Positions 1 through 9,598 of a stretch of DNA of 64,000 nucleotides are shown piece by piece. Made by a program: the position numbers and the translations under genes. Source of the DNA: an uncultured Actinomycetes bacterium. Its GTDB lineage: Bacteria; Actinomycetota; Actinomycetes; Mycobacteriales; Mycobacteriaceae. Below the pieces are notes generated by a model. The model was given only the letters and a program-made list of their open reading frames with translations. It searched no databases and was not told where the DNA came from. Positions within the stretch are counted from its first letter, which is position 1, and each line of letters starts with the position of its first letter. Where the stretch lies: NCBI GenBank assembly GCA_903884065.1, contig CAISDL010000120.1, forward strand, positions 1-64,000, in the 5' to 3' direction.

Positions 1-2053
1 CGAACACGAAGCTGCCCTTACCGCCGTTGCCGCCCGCGCCGCCGCTGGCGCCGCTCCCGCCGTCACCGCCTGACTGACCCGGCAGACTGCCGTTGGCGCC
101 ATCGGCGCCGTTGGCGCCGTTACCGCCGCCGGCGCCACCGTTGCCGCCGCTGCCGGCCAGCGAGAAGACACCGGCGTTACCGCCGTTGCCGCCGACACCG
201 GCGGCGCCGCTGATCAGGGCCGACCCGGCGTCCCCGCCGGTGCCGCCGTTACCGAAGAACGCACCCGCCGTGCCGCCCTTGCCGCCGGCGCCGCCGCCGG
301 TGGCGCCGGCGCCGCCCGCGCCGCCGTCGCCGCCCTTGCCGACCGGACCGAACCCGGTGTCCGGGTCGAGATCGACGAACGACACCCCGCCGCCGTCACC
401 GCCGTTACCGCCCACACCGCTGAGTGACCCGCCTTTACCGCCCGCGCCGCCGTTGCCGGCGCCGCCGATCTGGGTCAAGAAGCCCGAATCGCCGCCGGCG
501 CCGCCCGCCCCGCCGTCACCGTTGGCACCGGTCACCGAGCCGCCGGCGCCGCCGTTGCCGCCGTAGCCGAAGAATTGCCCGCCGGCGCCGCCCTTGCCAC
601 CGGCACCGCCGCCGGTGAGACCGCTGCCGCCGGCGCCGCCGTCACCACCGCGGCCAGCCACCGAGATGACGCCGCGCTTTGCGGCGTTGCCGCCGGCACC
701 GCCGGCCGCACCGACACCGGTCAGTGACGACGCACCTGCGCCACCGTCACCGCCGTTACCCCACACCACGCCGCCGGCACCGCCGCTACCGCCGACACCG
801 CCGTTGACCCCGGCCAGGCCGGCGCCGCCGGCACCGCCGCCGCCGAACAGGCCCGCCGCACCGCCTTGGCCGCCGGCGTACCCGCCGCCGCCGTTGCCGA
901 ACAGCAAGCCGGCCTTGCCACCGTTGCACGCGCCCGTGGTGCAGGCACCTTCGTAGGTGGTGTAAGTGAAGCCGTTACCGCCCAGCAGACCCGCGTTCGG
1001 GTTCTCTGCGGTGCCGTTTCCGAACAGCCGGAACTGAGTCGCCGTCAACCCACCCGTCGCCGATGCACTCGGAGGGTTCAGCGACAGCCCGCCCGGCAGG
1101 CCCGGCCCCGAGGTCATCGTGGCCGCGGCGGCATTCACCGTCGTCTTCGCGCCGCCCAACTCACGCCGACTGAACGCGACCGCCGTCCACGCCAATGGCG
1201 CCGCCGCCGGAGCGTTCCCACCGTCACCGCCGGCCAACCACGACAGCAATCCCCGGCCCATCCCCGAGACCGACCCGGTCGGTACGGCAGCGGCCGCCTG
1301 AGGGGCCGCCTTCATCACCGGCGCCGCGGCTGCGGCTGCCGGGCGTGCGACGCTCGCGACGGACGGGGCAGCGGACCCGGCAGAGGCGCCGCGTCCGGTG
1401 GTGAGCGGCGCCGCGACTGCGAGTGCGCCAGGCGCGATTTCCGCGCGAGAGGCGTTCAACTCGACGGGTGAACTCGCTTCGACCGCAACGGTTTCAGGAG
1501 TAGCCATACTGCTGGGAATATCAGCGCTCACCCGCGGAGCGGCGGGCTCAGCTGCCGCCGACCGACTCTCGGAGCCCTGCCTGCCGTCGCGCAGGGAGCC
1601 GCGGTTGTCGACCTCTACGGCAGAGGGCGTGGAATCAGGGATCGATGGCGTGCCGGTGGCCGTCGGACCATCAGCCGGCCCCGACGAAGTACCTCGGCGC
1701 GGCGAGCCTGGCGGAGCGACGTTACCCCCGGCCGATGCGCCGGAGTCCGCCCGTGGAGCGCGATTGGGCCGCGGGGCCCTGTTGGGCGAGGAATTCGAGG
1801 ACTTCGACGTCTCGGTCGAGCCACTCGCGCCGCTTGAACCGGTGTTGTCGGCATAGGCAACCGGTACCGACGCGACGGCGGCGCCGACGCCCAACGCGAG
1901 AGCGAGGGCACCCACCCGGCCCACGTGACGCGAGTATCCCGACGCCGTCTGCTGCTTGCGGCCTAGTCCGATTGACCGGATCGAGGTCGATGTCTGACGA
2001 CCGCCGACCTCGGGCATTGCCTTGGACTTCTTACCAGCAGCTGTTTCGCGCAT
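1..2053 (-). CDS. PGRS-repeat secreted protein without PE domain (C-terminus truncated at window edge)
   Basis: Reverse strand from ATG at 2053 reads MRETAAGKKSKAMPEVGGRQTSTSIRSIGLGRKQQTASGYSRHVGRVGALALALGVGAAVASVPVAYADNT..., then Gly/Ala/Asn-rich repeats (GGNGGAGG...) to position 1 with no in-frame stop in the segments I checked. The + strand Pro/Ala ORFs at 93-956 are its antisense. Confidence 0.85.
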   Translation of the reverse strand, partial: MRETAAGKKSKAMPEVGGRQTSTSIRSIGLGRKQQTASGYSRHVGRVGALALALGVGAAVASVPVAYADNTGSSGASGSTETSKSSNSSPNRAPRPNRAPRADSGASAGGNVAPPGSPRRGTSSGPADGPTATGTPSIPDSTPSAVEVDNRGSLRDGRQGSESRSAAAEPAAPRVSADIPSSMATPETVAVEASSPVELNASRAEIAPGALAVAAPLTTGRGASAGSAAPSVASVARPAAAAAAPVMKAAPQAAAAVPTGSVSGMGRGLLSWLAGGDGGNAPAAAPLAWTAVAFSRRELGGAKTTVNAAAATMTSGPGLPGGLSLNPPSASATGGLTATQFRLFGNGTAENPNAGLLGGNGFTYTTYEGACTTGACNGGKAGLLFGNGGGGYAGGQGGAAGLFGGGGAGGAGLAGVNGGVGGSGGAGGVVWGNGGDGGAGASSLTGVGAAGGAGGNAAKRGVISVAGRGGDGGAGGSGLTGGGAGGKGGAGGQFFGYGGNGGAGGSVTGANGDGGAGGAGGDSGFLTQIGGAGNGGAGGKGGSLSGVGGNGGDGGGVSFVDLDPDTGFGPVGKGGDGGAGGAGATGGGAGGKGGTAGAFFGNGGTGGDAGSALISGAAGVGGNGGNAGVFSLAGSGGNGGAGGGNGANGADGANGSLPGQSGGDGGSGASGGAGGNGGKGSFVF

Positions 2054-2199
2054 TGTCCGACCATCCCCGATCCGGTAACTCTTCGCAGGCATCCCGCGAA
2101 GTGGCGGCACCCGATCTTGCTGGGAAGACGATAGTTGCGCGACTCGCGTGAGCCGCTTCTTAGGGGCAGCGATGGAAACTTCGACGCGATGAATGGAAG

Positions 2200-2841
2200 G
2201 TGGTGACAGGGTCGAACCGGCAGGATCGAAACGTGGGTGTTGAGGAACGGCCGTCGGGGGTCTCATCCCGTGTCCATCGCGTTCGCGGACCGCGTAAGAC
2301 GTGGACGACGACCGAGGGAGTGCCGGTCGAACTACCCCTCGTCGTCGACTGGGTCAGAGTCGAACCGGGCACCGGTGACGAGGCGATGCGTGTCGAAGCC
2401 CGAATAGATCTGGTCGACGGTGAGCCCGCCATCGTCGAGATGGTCCTCAGGGCGAAGGAAGGCCTCAATGTGGTGGTGCTCCAGAACGAATTCCGCTGGG
2501 CCTCGCCACTGGAGGTCGTGACGGCGATCCTTCCCCGGTTGATCGCTGCGGGAGAGGACCCGTGCTCCGCCGACCTGCCCGTCACCGCTTTCCCTGCCGC
2601 CGCGATCCAACCCATCCCTCGTCGAGGCACCCTCACTGACGAGTTCCTGACGACTATCGCCCGGGAATATCTCGCGCGCGGCCGCGGCTACGCGACGAGC
2701 CTGGCCGCGGAGTACTTCGTCACCCCCCGAGCGGTGGTGAGTTGGATTGAGAAAGCCCGCGCCCGCGGACTTCTCAGTCCACCACCCGCCCGTGGGGCCG
2801 TTGGTGGCCGACTGATCGACAAGGCGGCCCCCGAGGAGTAG
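2200..2841 (+). CDS. conserved hypothetical protein, actinobacterial, C-terminal HTH-like segment
   Basis: 213-aa ORF; C-terminus EYLARGRGYATSLAAEYFVTPRAVVSWIEKARARGLL resembles a DNA-binding HTH. Confidence 0.6.
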   Translation: MVTGSNRQDRNVGVEERPSGVSSRVHRVRGPRKTWTTTEGVPVELPLVVDWVRVEPGTGDEAMRVEARIDLVDGEPAIVEMVLRAKEGLNVVVLQNEFRWASPLEVVTAILPRLIAAGEDPCSADLPVTAFPAAAIQPIPRRGTLTDEFLTTIAREYLARGRGYATSLAAEYFVTPRAVVSWIEKARARGLLSPPPARGAVGGRLIDKAAPEE

Positions 2842-2917
2842 ACCGACCGACGTCTCAGATGACGTCCGGAGATCAACCGTTGAGGGCGGCTGGAATGCCG
2901 GTGCCTAGAGTATGGGC

Positions 2918-5602
2918 GTGAGCGATAAGCCGACATTGATGTTGCTGGACGGCAATTCGCTGGCGTTCCGCGCCTTCTATGCGCTGCCCGCGGAGAATTT
3001 CAAGACCAAGAACGGCCTGACCACCAACGCGGTCTACGGCTTCACCGCGATGCTGATCAATCTGCTGCGCGACGAGGCGCCCACCCACATCGCCGCCGCG
3101 TTCGACGTGTCCCGGCAGACCTTCCGCTCGGAGCGCTACCCCGAGTACAAGGCGGGCCGGGCATCGACTCCGGACGAGTTCCGCGGCCAGATCGACATCA
3201 CCAAGGAAGTCCTCAACGCCCTCGGAATCACCGTGCTCGCCGAGGCCGGTTTCGAGGCCGACGACATCATCGCCACGCTGGCGACCCAGGCCGACGAGGC
3301 CGGCTACCGCGTGCTGGTGGTCACCGGGGACCGGGACGCGCTGCAACTGGTCAACTCCGACATCACCGTCCTCTACCCGATCAAGGGCGTCAGCACCCTG
3401 ACGCGCTACACCCCGGACGCCGTCGTGGAGAAGTACGGCCTGACGCCCGAGCAGTACCCGGATTTCGCGGCGCTGCGCGGCGATCCCAGCGACAACCTGC
3501 CCGGCATCCCGGGTGTGGGGGAGAAGACCGCCGCCAAGTGGATCGTGGAGTACGGATCACTGCAGAGTCTGGTGGACAACGTCGACGCGGTACGGGGCAA
3601 GGTCGGAGATTCGTTGCGCGCCAACCTCTCCAGTGTCGTCCTCAACCGGGAACTCACCCATCTGGTGCGTGACGTTCCGCTGGCCCAGACGCCCGACACA
3701 CTTCGTCTGCTGCCCTGGGACCGTGACCAGATCCACCGCCTGTTCGACGACCTCGAGTTCCGGGTGCTGCGCGACCGGCTGTTCGACACTCTGGCCGCGG
3801 TGGAGCCGGAGGTCGACGAGGGGTTCGACGTCCGGGGCGGCGCGCTGGAACCCGGCGCGGTGGGGGACTGGCTGGCCGCGCACGCGACCGACGGCCGGCG
3901 TTGCGGCCTGGCGGTGGTCGGCACGCATGCGGTCTACGACGGCGACGCCGCCGCACTGGCCATCGCGACCGCCGACGGCGAGGGCGCCTACATCGACACC
4001 ACCGCGATGTCGGCCGCCGACGAGGCCGCGCTGGGAACCTGGCTGGCCGACCCGGCCGCACCCAAGGCGCTGCACGAGGCGAAAGCGGCGATCCACGATC
4101 TGGCCGGCCGGGGCTGGCAGCTGGCCGGTGTCACCTCGGACACCGCACTGGCGGCCTACCTCGTGCGCCCCGGTCAGCGCAGCTTCGCTCTCGACGACCT
4201 GTCACTGCGTTACCTGCGTCGCGAACTGCGGGCGGAAACCCCCGAGCAACAACAACTTTCGCTGCTCGACGACACCGAGGGCGTCGACGACCAGGCCGTC
4301 CAGACGTTGATCCTGCGGGCGCGCGCGGTCGCCGACCTGGCCGACGCCCTCGACGTGGAGTTGGAGCGGATCGACTCCGCCGCGCTGCTGGGCGGGATGG
4401 AACTGCCCGTGCAGTCGGCACTGGCCGGCATGGAGAACGTGGGCATCGCCGTCGACACCGACAAGCTCGAGACATTGCAGAGCGAGTTCGGCGCGGCGAT
4501 CCGCGACGCGGCCGAAGCCGCGTATGCGGTGATCGGCAAACAGATCAACCTGGGTTCGCCCAAGCAGTTGCAGGTGGTGCTCTTCGACGAATTGGGCATG
4601 CCCAAGACCAAGAAGACCAAGACCGGCTACACCACCGATGCCGACGCCCTGCAGTCGCTGTTCGACAAGACCGGTCATCCGTTCCTGGAACACATGCTCA
4701 CCCACCGCGACGCCACCCGACTCAAGGTCACCGTTGACGGCCTGCTGAAGTCCGTCGCCGCCGACGGACGCATTCACACCACGTTCAACCAGACGATCGC
4801 AGCGACGGGCCGGCTCTCCTCCACCGAGCCCAACCTGCAGAACATCCCCATCCGCACCGAAGCCGGGCGCCGGATCCGGGATGCCTTCTGCGTGGGTGAC
4901 GGGTACGCCGAGTTGATGACCGCGGACTACAGCCAGATCGAGATGCGCATCATGGCTCACCTGTCTCGCGACGAGGGACTCATCGAAGCCTTCAACACCG
5001 GCGAGGACCTGCACTCCTTCGTGGGGTCTCGGGCGTTCGGGGTGCCGATCGACGAGGTCACCGCGGAGTTGCGCCGACGGGTCAAGGCGATGTCCTACGG
5101 CCTGGCCTACGGGTTGAGTGCCTACGGCCTGTCCGCGCAACTGAAGATCTCCACCGAGGAGGCCAAGGAGCAGATGGACGCCTACTTCGCCCGGTTCGGC
5201 GGAGTGCGCGACTACCTGGAGGGTGTCGTCGACCAGGCCCGCAAGGACGGATACACCTCCACGGTGCTCGGGCGGCGGCGCTACCTGCCCGAACTGGACA
5301 GCAGCAACCGCCAGCTTCGCGAAGCGGCTGAGCGGGCCGCGCTGAACGCCCCGATCCAGGGCAGCGCCGCCGACATCATCAAAGTGGCGATGATCGGGGT
5401 GGACGCCGCGCTGCGCGGGGCCGGGCTCTCATCCCGGCTGCTGTTGCAGGTGCACGACGAGTTGCTGCTCGAGGTGGCGCCGGGGGAGCGGGACGCCGTC
5501 GAGCTACTGGTGCGCGACCGGATGGGCGGCGCCTACCCGCTCGATGTGCCGCTGGAGGTGTCGGTGGGATACGGCCCCAGCTGGGACGCCGCAGCGCACT
5601 AG
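2918..5602 (+). CDS. polA: DNA polymerase I
   Basis: VSDKPTLMLLDGNSLAFRAFYALP (5'-3' exo) and TADYSQIEMRIMAH, LQVHDELLLEV polymerase motifs. GTG 2918 preferred over ATG 2912 because of the promoter geometry (TAGAGT-N6-GTG). Confidence 0.97.
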   Translation: MSDKPTLMLLDGNSLAFRAFYALPAENFKTKNGLTTNAVYGFTAMLINLLRDEAPTHIAAAFDVSRQTFRSERYPEYKAGRASTPDEFRGQIDITKEVLNALGITVLAEAGFEADDIIATLATQADEAGYRVLVVTGDRDALQLVNSDITVLYPIKGVSTLTRYTPDAVVEKYGLTPEQYPDFAALRGDPSDNLPGIPGVGEKTAAKWIVEYGSLQSLVDNVDAVRGKVGDSLRANLSSVVLNRELTHLVRDVPLAQTPDTLRLLPWDRDQIHRLFDDLEFRVLRDRLFDTLAAVEPEVDEGFDVRGGALEPGAVGDWLAAHATDGRRCGLAVVGTHAVYDGDAAALAIATADGEGAYIDTTAMSAADEAALGTWLADPAAPKALHEAKAAIHDLAGRGWQLAGVTSDTALAAYLVRPGQRSFALDDLSLRYLRRELRAETPEQQQLSLLDDTEGVDDQAVQTLILRARAVADLADALDVELERIDSAALLGGMELPVQSALAGMENVGIAVDTDKLETLQSEFGAAIRDAAEAAYAVIGKQINLGSPKQLQVVLFDELGMPKTKKTKTGYTTDADALQSLFDKTGHPFLEHMLTHRDATRLKVTVDGLLKSVAADGRIHTTFNQTIAATGRLSSTEPNLQNIPIRTEAGRRIRDAFCVGDGYAELMTADYSQIEMRIMAHLSRDEGLIEAFNTGEDLHSFVGSRAFGVPIDEVTAELRRRVKAMSYGLAYGLSAYGLSAQLKISTEEAKEQMDAYFARFGGVRDYLEGVVDQARKDGYTSTVLGRRRYLPELDSSNRQLREAAERAALNAPIQGSAADIIKVAMIGVDAALRGAGLSSRLLLQVHDELLLEVAPGERDAVELLVRDRMGGAYPLDVPLEVSVGYGPSWDAAAH

Positions 5603-6759
5603 TGGAGCGGGGCGGTCCAGGCAGAAGCCTGGGCGTACCCGTGCAGCCGGTGCAGCGCCGGGGCGGCCGCGGCCCGCGCGGCCATCACCCCGTGCCACTC
5701 CTCGTTCTGCAGAGCGAACACCCGCTCGTCGCCGAAGCCCCGGTCGATCCGGTCGCGCACGTACGCCAGTTCCACCACCTGGGTCACGAACCGCTTCACC
5801 GACGACGCGGCCGGGCGCCCGCCGAACTGCCGGGCGTTGCGGACGGCCGCTTTCCGGGCGCGAAGCGAACCCACCCACGAGGCCTCCACGGGGGTCAGCA
5901 GACCGGTGGAGATCATCGCCGGCAGTTTCCCGGCGATGATCTGGCCCTCGCGGCGACGGCTCATCACGGCCAGGGTGATCGCCAGGGCGAACACCGGCAT
6001 CATCCACATGACGTAGACCCCGAGATAGGTCCTGGAGCCCATCAGCGCAGATCCGTTCCAGAGGGCATGGATGAGCACCGCAGCCAGGTAGCCGAGCAGG
6101 ATCGCCCCGGCCTTGGCGCCCGCACTGCGCTGCTTCAGCGCGAAATACACCCCGATGGCGGTCATGGTGGTGAACAGCGGGTGGGCGAACGGGCCGATCA
6201 CCAGGCGCATGGCGGCGGTGGCCAGGGACGTGGGCAGGTCTTCCCCGCTGGCGATGTAGAAGATGTTCTCCAGCCAGGCGAAGCCGACGGCGGTGAAGCC
6301 CGCATAGACCAGGCAGTCGGTCAGGGTGTTCAGTTCGCGGCGCCGCCGGCCGGTCATCATCAGCACCAGGAACAGGCCCTTGGCGGCCTCCTCGACCACC
6401 GGCGCGACGATCGCCATCGTGGTGAATCCCGGCTTCTCGTCGGGGCCGGCGATGGCCACGTGGACCACGTGCTCGAAGACCACCGAGAGCAGCACGGCGA
6501 CCGAGGCTCCCCAGAGGAAGGCCATGACCAGCAGCCGCGGCGGCTCCGGCTCCCAGCGGTCCAGCCACAGATAGCACAGCAGGACGCACGCCATCGCCAC
6601 CGTGGACAGACAGAATCCGAGGATCGCGCCGCCGGGACTCACGACGGTCACCAGGATCAGGATCAGTCCGGCGATCGTTCCCATCCCGACGATGGCCGCC
6701 AGTGGCGCCCCGACTTTGCGGACCGGACGCGGCAGAGGCGGGACTGTGGCGTAGTACAC
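5599..6759 (-). CDS. PrsW family intramembrane metalloprotease
   Basis: Multi-TM protein with VVEEAAKG motif typical of PrsW; GTG start. Confidence 0.85.
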   Translation of the reverse strand: MYYATVPPLPRPVRKVGAPLAAIVGMGTIAGLILILVTVVSPGGAILGFCLSTVAMACVLLCYLWLDRWEPEPPRLLVMAFLWGASVAVLLSVVFEHVVHVAIAGPDEKPGFTTMAIVAPVVEEAAKGLFLVLMMTGRRRRELNTLTDCLVYAGFTAVGFAWLENIFYIASGEDLPTSLATAAMRLVIGPFAHPLFTTMTAIGVYFALKQRSAGAKAGAILLGYLAAVLIHALWNGSALMGSRTYLGVYVMWMMPVFALAITLAVMSRRREGQIIAGKLPAMISTGLLTPVEASWVGSLRARKAAVRNARQFGGRPAASSVKRFVTQVVELAYVRDRIDRGFGDERVFALQNEEWHGVMAARAAAAPALHRLHGYAQASAWTAPLH

Positions 6760-6915
6760 GAGGTGAGGGTAGCTGCGCTGGCATCTGGTTTGGTCGGGTT
6801 GTCGTGTGTCGAGTACGCTCTCTCGGTACCCGTGTGCACAACTGCGGGCTACAGCGTGTGCAAAAACACCAAGAAACCGTCCCTTCGATCAACCCTGTCC
6901 GGAGCAACCCAACAT

Positions 6916-8364
6916 ATGCCCAGTCCCACCGTCACCTCGCCGCAAGTAGCCATCAACGACATTGGCACTGCCGAGGACTTCCTCGCCGCTATCGACAAGA
7001 CCATCAAGTACTTCAACGATGGCGACATCGTCGAGGGGACCATCGTCAAGGTGGACCGGGACGAGGTCCTGCTCGACATCGGTTACAAGACCGAAGGCGT
7101 CATCCCTTCCCGCGAGTTGTCCATCAAGCACGACGTCGACCCCAATGAAGTGGTGTCCGTCGGCGACGCGATCGAAGCCCTCGTCCTCACCAAGGAGGAC
7201 AAGGAAGGCCGCCTGATCCTGTCCAAGAAGCGCGCGCAGTACGAGCGCGCCTGGGGCACCATCGAGGCCCTCAAGGAGAAGGACGAGGCCGTCAAGGGCA
7301 CCGTCATCGAGGTCGTCAAGGGCGGCCTGATCCTCGACATCGGCCTGCGTGGGTTCCTGCCCGCCTCGCTGGTCGAGATGCGCCGGGTCCGCGATCTGCA
7401 GCCGTACATCGGTAAGGAGATCGAGGCCAAGATCATCGAACTGGACAAGAACCGCAACAACGTCGTTCTGTCCCGTCGCGCCTGGCTGGAGCAGACCCAG
7501 TCCGAGGTGCGCAGCGAGTTCCTCAACCAACTCGTCAAGGGTGCGGTCCGCAAGGGCGTGGTGTCCTCGATCGTCAACTTCGGCGCGTTCGTCGACCTCG
7601 GCGGGGTCGACGGCCTGGTGCACGTCTCCGAGCTGTCCTGGAAGCACATCGACCATCCGTCCGAGGTCGTGCAGGTCGGCGACGAGGTCACCGTCGAGGT
7701 GCTCGACGTCGATATGGACCGCGAGCGGGTTTCGTTGTCGCTCAAGGCCACTCAGGAAGACCCGTGGCGGCACTTCGCCCGCACGCACGCCATCGGCCAG
7801 ATCGTGCCGGGCAAGGTCACCAAGCTGGTGCCGTTCGGCGCGTTCGTCCGCGTCGAGGAGGGCATCGAGGGCCTGGTGCACATCTCCGAGCTCTCCGAGC
7901 GCCACGTCGAGGTTCCCGACCAGGTCGTCAATGTCGGCGACGACGCCATGGTCAAGGTCATCGACATCGACCTGGAGCGCCGCCGCATCTCGCTGAGCCT
8001 CAAGCAGGCCAACGAGGACTACACCGAGGAGTTCGACCCGTCGAAGTACGGCATGGCCGACAGCTACGACGACGCGGGCAACTACATCTTCCCGGAGGGC
8101 TTCGACGCCGAGACCAACGAATGGCTCGACGGCTTCGACAAGCAGCGCACGGAGTGGGAGGCCCGGTACGCCGAGGCCGAGCGTCGGCACAAGATGCACA
8201 CCACCCAGATGGAGAAGTTCGCCGCGGCCGACGCCGCTGCGGCCGAGGAGCGCCCGTCGGGCACCACCACGACCAGCACGCCCGGTGCCGAGGAGTCCGG
8301 CGGCTCGCTGGCCAGTGACGCCCAACTGGCGGCGCTGCGCGAGAAGTTGGCCGGTAACGCCTGA
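6916..8364 (+). CDS. rpsA: 30S ribosomal protein S1
   Basis: MPSPTVTSPQVAINDIGTAEDFLAAIDKTIKYFNDGDIVEGTIVKVD..., four S1 repeats; the ORF track over-extends the start to 5602. Confidence 0.97.
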   Translation: MPSPTVTSPQVAINDIGTAEDFLAAIDKTIKYFNDGDIVEGTIVKVDRDEVLLDIGYKTEGVIPSRELSIKHDVDPNEVVSVGDAIEALVLTKEDKEGRLILSKKRAQYERAWGTIEALKEKDEAVKGTVIEVVKGGLILDIGLRGFLPASLVEMRRVRDLQPYIGKEIEAKIIELDKNRNNVVLSRRAWLEQTQSEVRSEFLNQLVKGAVRKGVVSSIVNFGAFVDLGGVDGLVHVSELSWKHIDHPSEVVQVGDEVTVEVLDVDMDRERVSLSLKATQEDPWRHFARTHAIGQIVPGKVTKLVPFGAFVRVEEGIEGLVHISELSERHVEVPDQVVNVGDDAMVKVIDIDLERRRISLSLKQANEDYTEEFDPSKYGMADSYDDAGNYIFPEGFDAETNEWLDGFDKQRTEWEARYAEAERRHKMHTTQMEKFAAADAAAAEERPSGTTTTSTPGAEESGGSLASDAQLAALREKLAGNA

Positions 8365-8380
8365 CCTTTTCCTTCGACGT

Positions 8381-8423
8381 GACGCCACGCACCGGGATCT
8401 CGATGAGCCCGGTGCGTGGTGTC
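8381..8423 (+). terminator. long stem-loop between rpsA and coaE (16-bp stem with one G-U pair)
   Basis: GACGCCACGCACCGGG (8381-8396) / CCCGGTGCGTGGTGTC (8408-8423), 11-nt loop, no U-tract. Confidence 0.6.
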
Positions 8424-8437
8424 GTTATGGGGCTGCC

Positions 8438-9598
8438 ATGCTGCGTATCGGCCTGACCGGCGGGATCGGCGCCGGAAAGTCCACGGTCTCAAGGGCTTTC
8501 GCCGAGTGCGGAGGCGTCGTCGTCGATGGCGACGTCATCTCCCGTGAGGTGGTTCAACCCGGGACCCGAGGCCTGGCCGCGCTGGTGGGGCATTTCGGCG
8601 ACGCCATCCTGCTTCCCGACGGTGCGCTCAACCGGCCGGCGTTGGCGGCGATCGCGTTCGGCGACGAGGACCAGCGGCGCACGCTCAACGGCATCGTGCA
8701 CCCCCTGGTGGCCCACCGTCGTTCGGAGTTGATCGCCGCTGCCGCCGAGGACGCGGTGATCGTCGAGGACATCCCCCTGCTGGTCGAATCCCAGATGGCG
8801 CCGCTGTTTCCGTTGGTGGTCGTCGTGCACGCCGACCCCGAGGTCCGGGTGGGTCGACTCATCGAGTACCGGGGTTTCAGCGAGGATGACGCGAAAGCGC
8901 GAATCGCCGCCCAGGCAGGAGACGAGCAACGGCGACGGGTCGCCGACGTCTGGCTCGACAACGCCGGAAGCGAGGGCGATCTCACCGAACGCGCCCGCGG
9001 ACTCTGGTACCAGCGGATCCTGCCGTTCGCCCATAACGTCGCCACCGGCACTCCGGCGAGTGACCCCGCCGCGCTGGTCCCCGCCGACGCGACCTGGCCG
9101 GCGCAGGCCGGACGCGCGATCGCCCGGCTCAACACGGCCTGCGGACACCGGGCCACCCGCATCGATCACATCGGGTCCACCGCGGTCGCGGGGTTGGACG
9201 CCCGCGACATCATCGACATCCAGGTGACCGTCGCGTCTCTGGAGGTCGCCGACGAACTCTCGGCGGACCTGCGGAATGCCGGCTACCCGCGGGTCGGCAC
9301 GATCAGCGCGGATCACCGGTTGGACGGCTCAACGGGGCTGTGGCCCAAGCGCTTTCACGCCTCAGGTGATCCCGGACGGCCGACGCACGTGCACCTCAGA
9401 GTCGACGGGGAGCCCAACCAGCGCTTCGCGCTGCTGTTCGTCGACTGGCTCGACGCGAACGCCGCGGCCCGTGGCGACTATGCCGCGGTGAAGCGAACCG
9501 GCGACCTTGACGCGATCGGCCACTGGTTCTCCGAGGCCCACCCGCGGGCGTGGTCGTGGGCCGACGCCACCGGTTGGTCGCCGACGCCCGTCAGGTGA
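8438..9598 (+). CDS. coaE: dephospho-CoA kinase fused to C-terminal GrpB/UPF0157 domain
   Basis: MLRIGLTGGIGAGKSTVSRAF (P-loop) followed by a GrpB-like domain RIDHIGSTAVAGLDARDIIDIQVTV. Confidence 0.95.
   Translation: MLRIGLTGGIGAGKSTVSRAFAECGGVVVDGDVISREVVQPGTRGLAALVGHFGDAILLPDGALNRPALAAIAFGDEDQRRTLNGIVHPLVAHRRSELIAAAAEDAVIVEDIPLLVESQMAPLFPLVVVVHADPEVRVGRLIEYRGFSEDDAKARIAAQAGDEQRRRVADVWLDNAGSEGDLTERARGLWYQRILPFAHNVATGTPASDPAALVPADATWPAQAGRAIARLNTACGHRATRIDHIGSTAVAGLDARDIIDIQVTVASLEVADELSADLRNAGYPRVGTISADHRLDGSTGLWPKRFHASGDPGRPTHVHLRVDGEPNQRFALLFVDWLDANAAARGDYAAVKRTGDLDAIGHWFSEAHPRAWSWADATGWSPTPVR

Noticed and set aside
93-956. + strand Pro/Ala-rich ORFs (MAPSAPLAPLPPPAPPLPP...)
   Set aside because: Antisense of the PGRS gene; GCC/CCG periodicity produces long spurious ORFs.
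2890-2911. PafBC-type motif upstream of polA
   Set aside because: Only the TANNNT-N6-GTG part matches; the TGTCRGTG box is absent.
5602-6915. N-terminal extension of rpsA in the ORF track
   Set aside because: Antisense of the PrsW-like gene; genuine S1 start is ATG 6916.
6889-8388. 499-aa minus ORF antisense to rpsA
   Set aside because: Codon-bias shadow ORF, no homology recognised.
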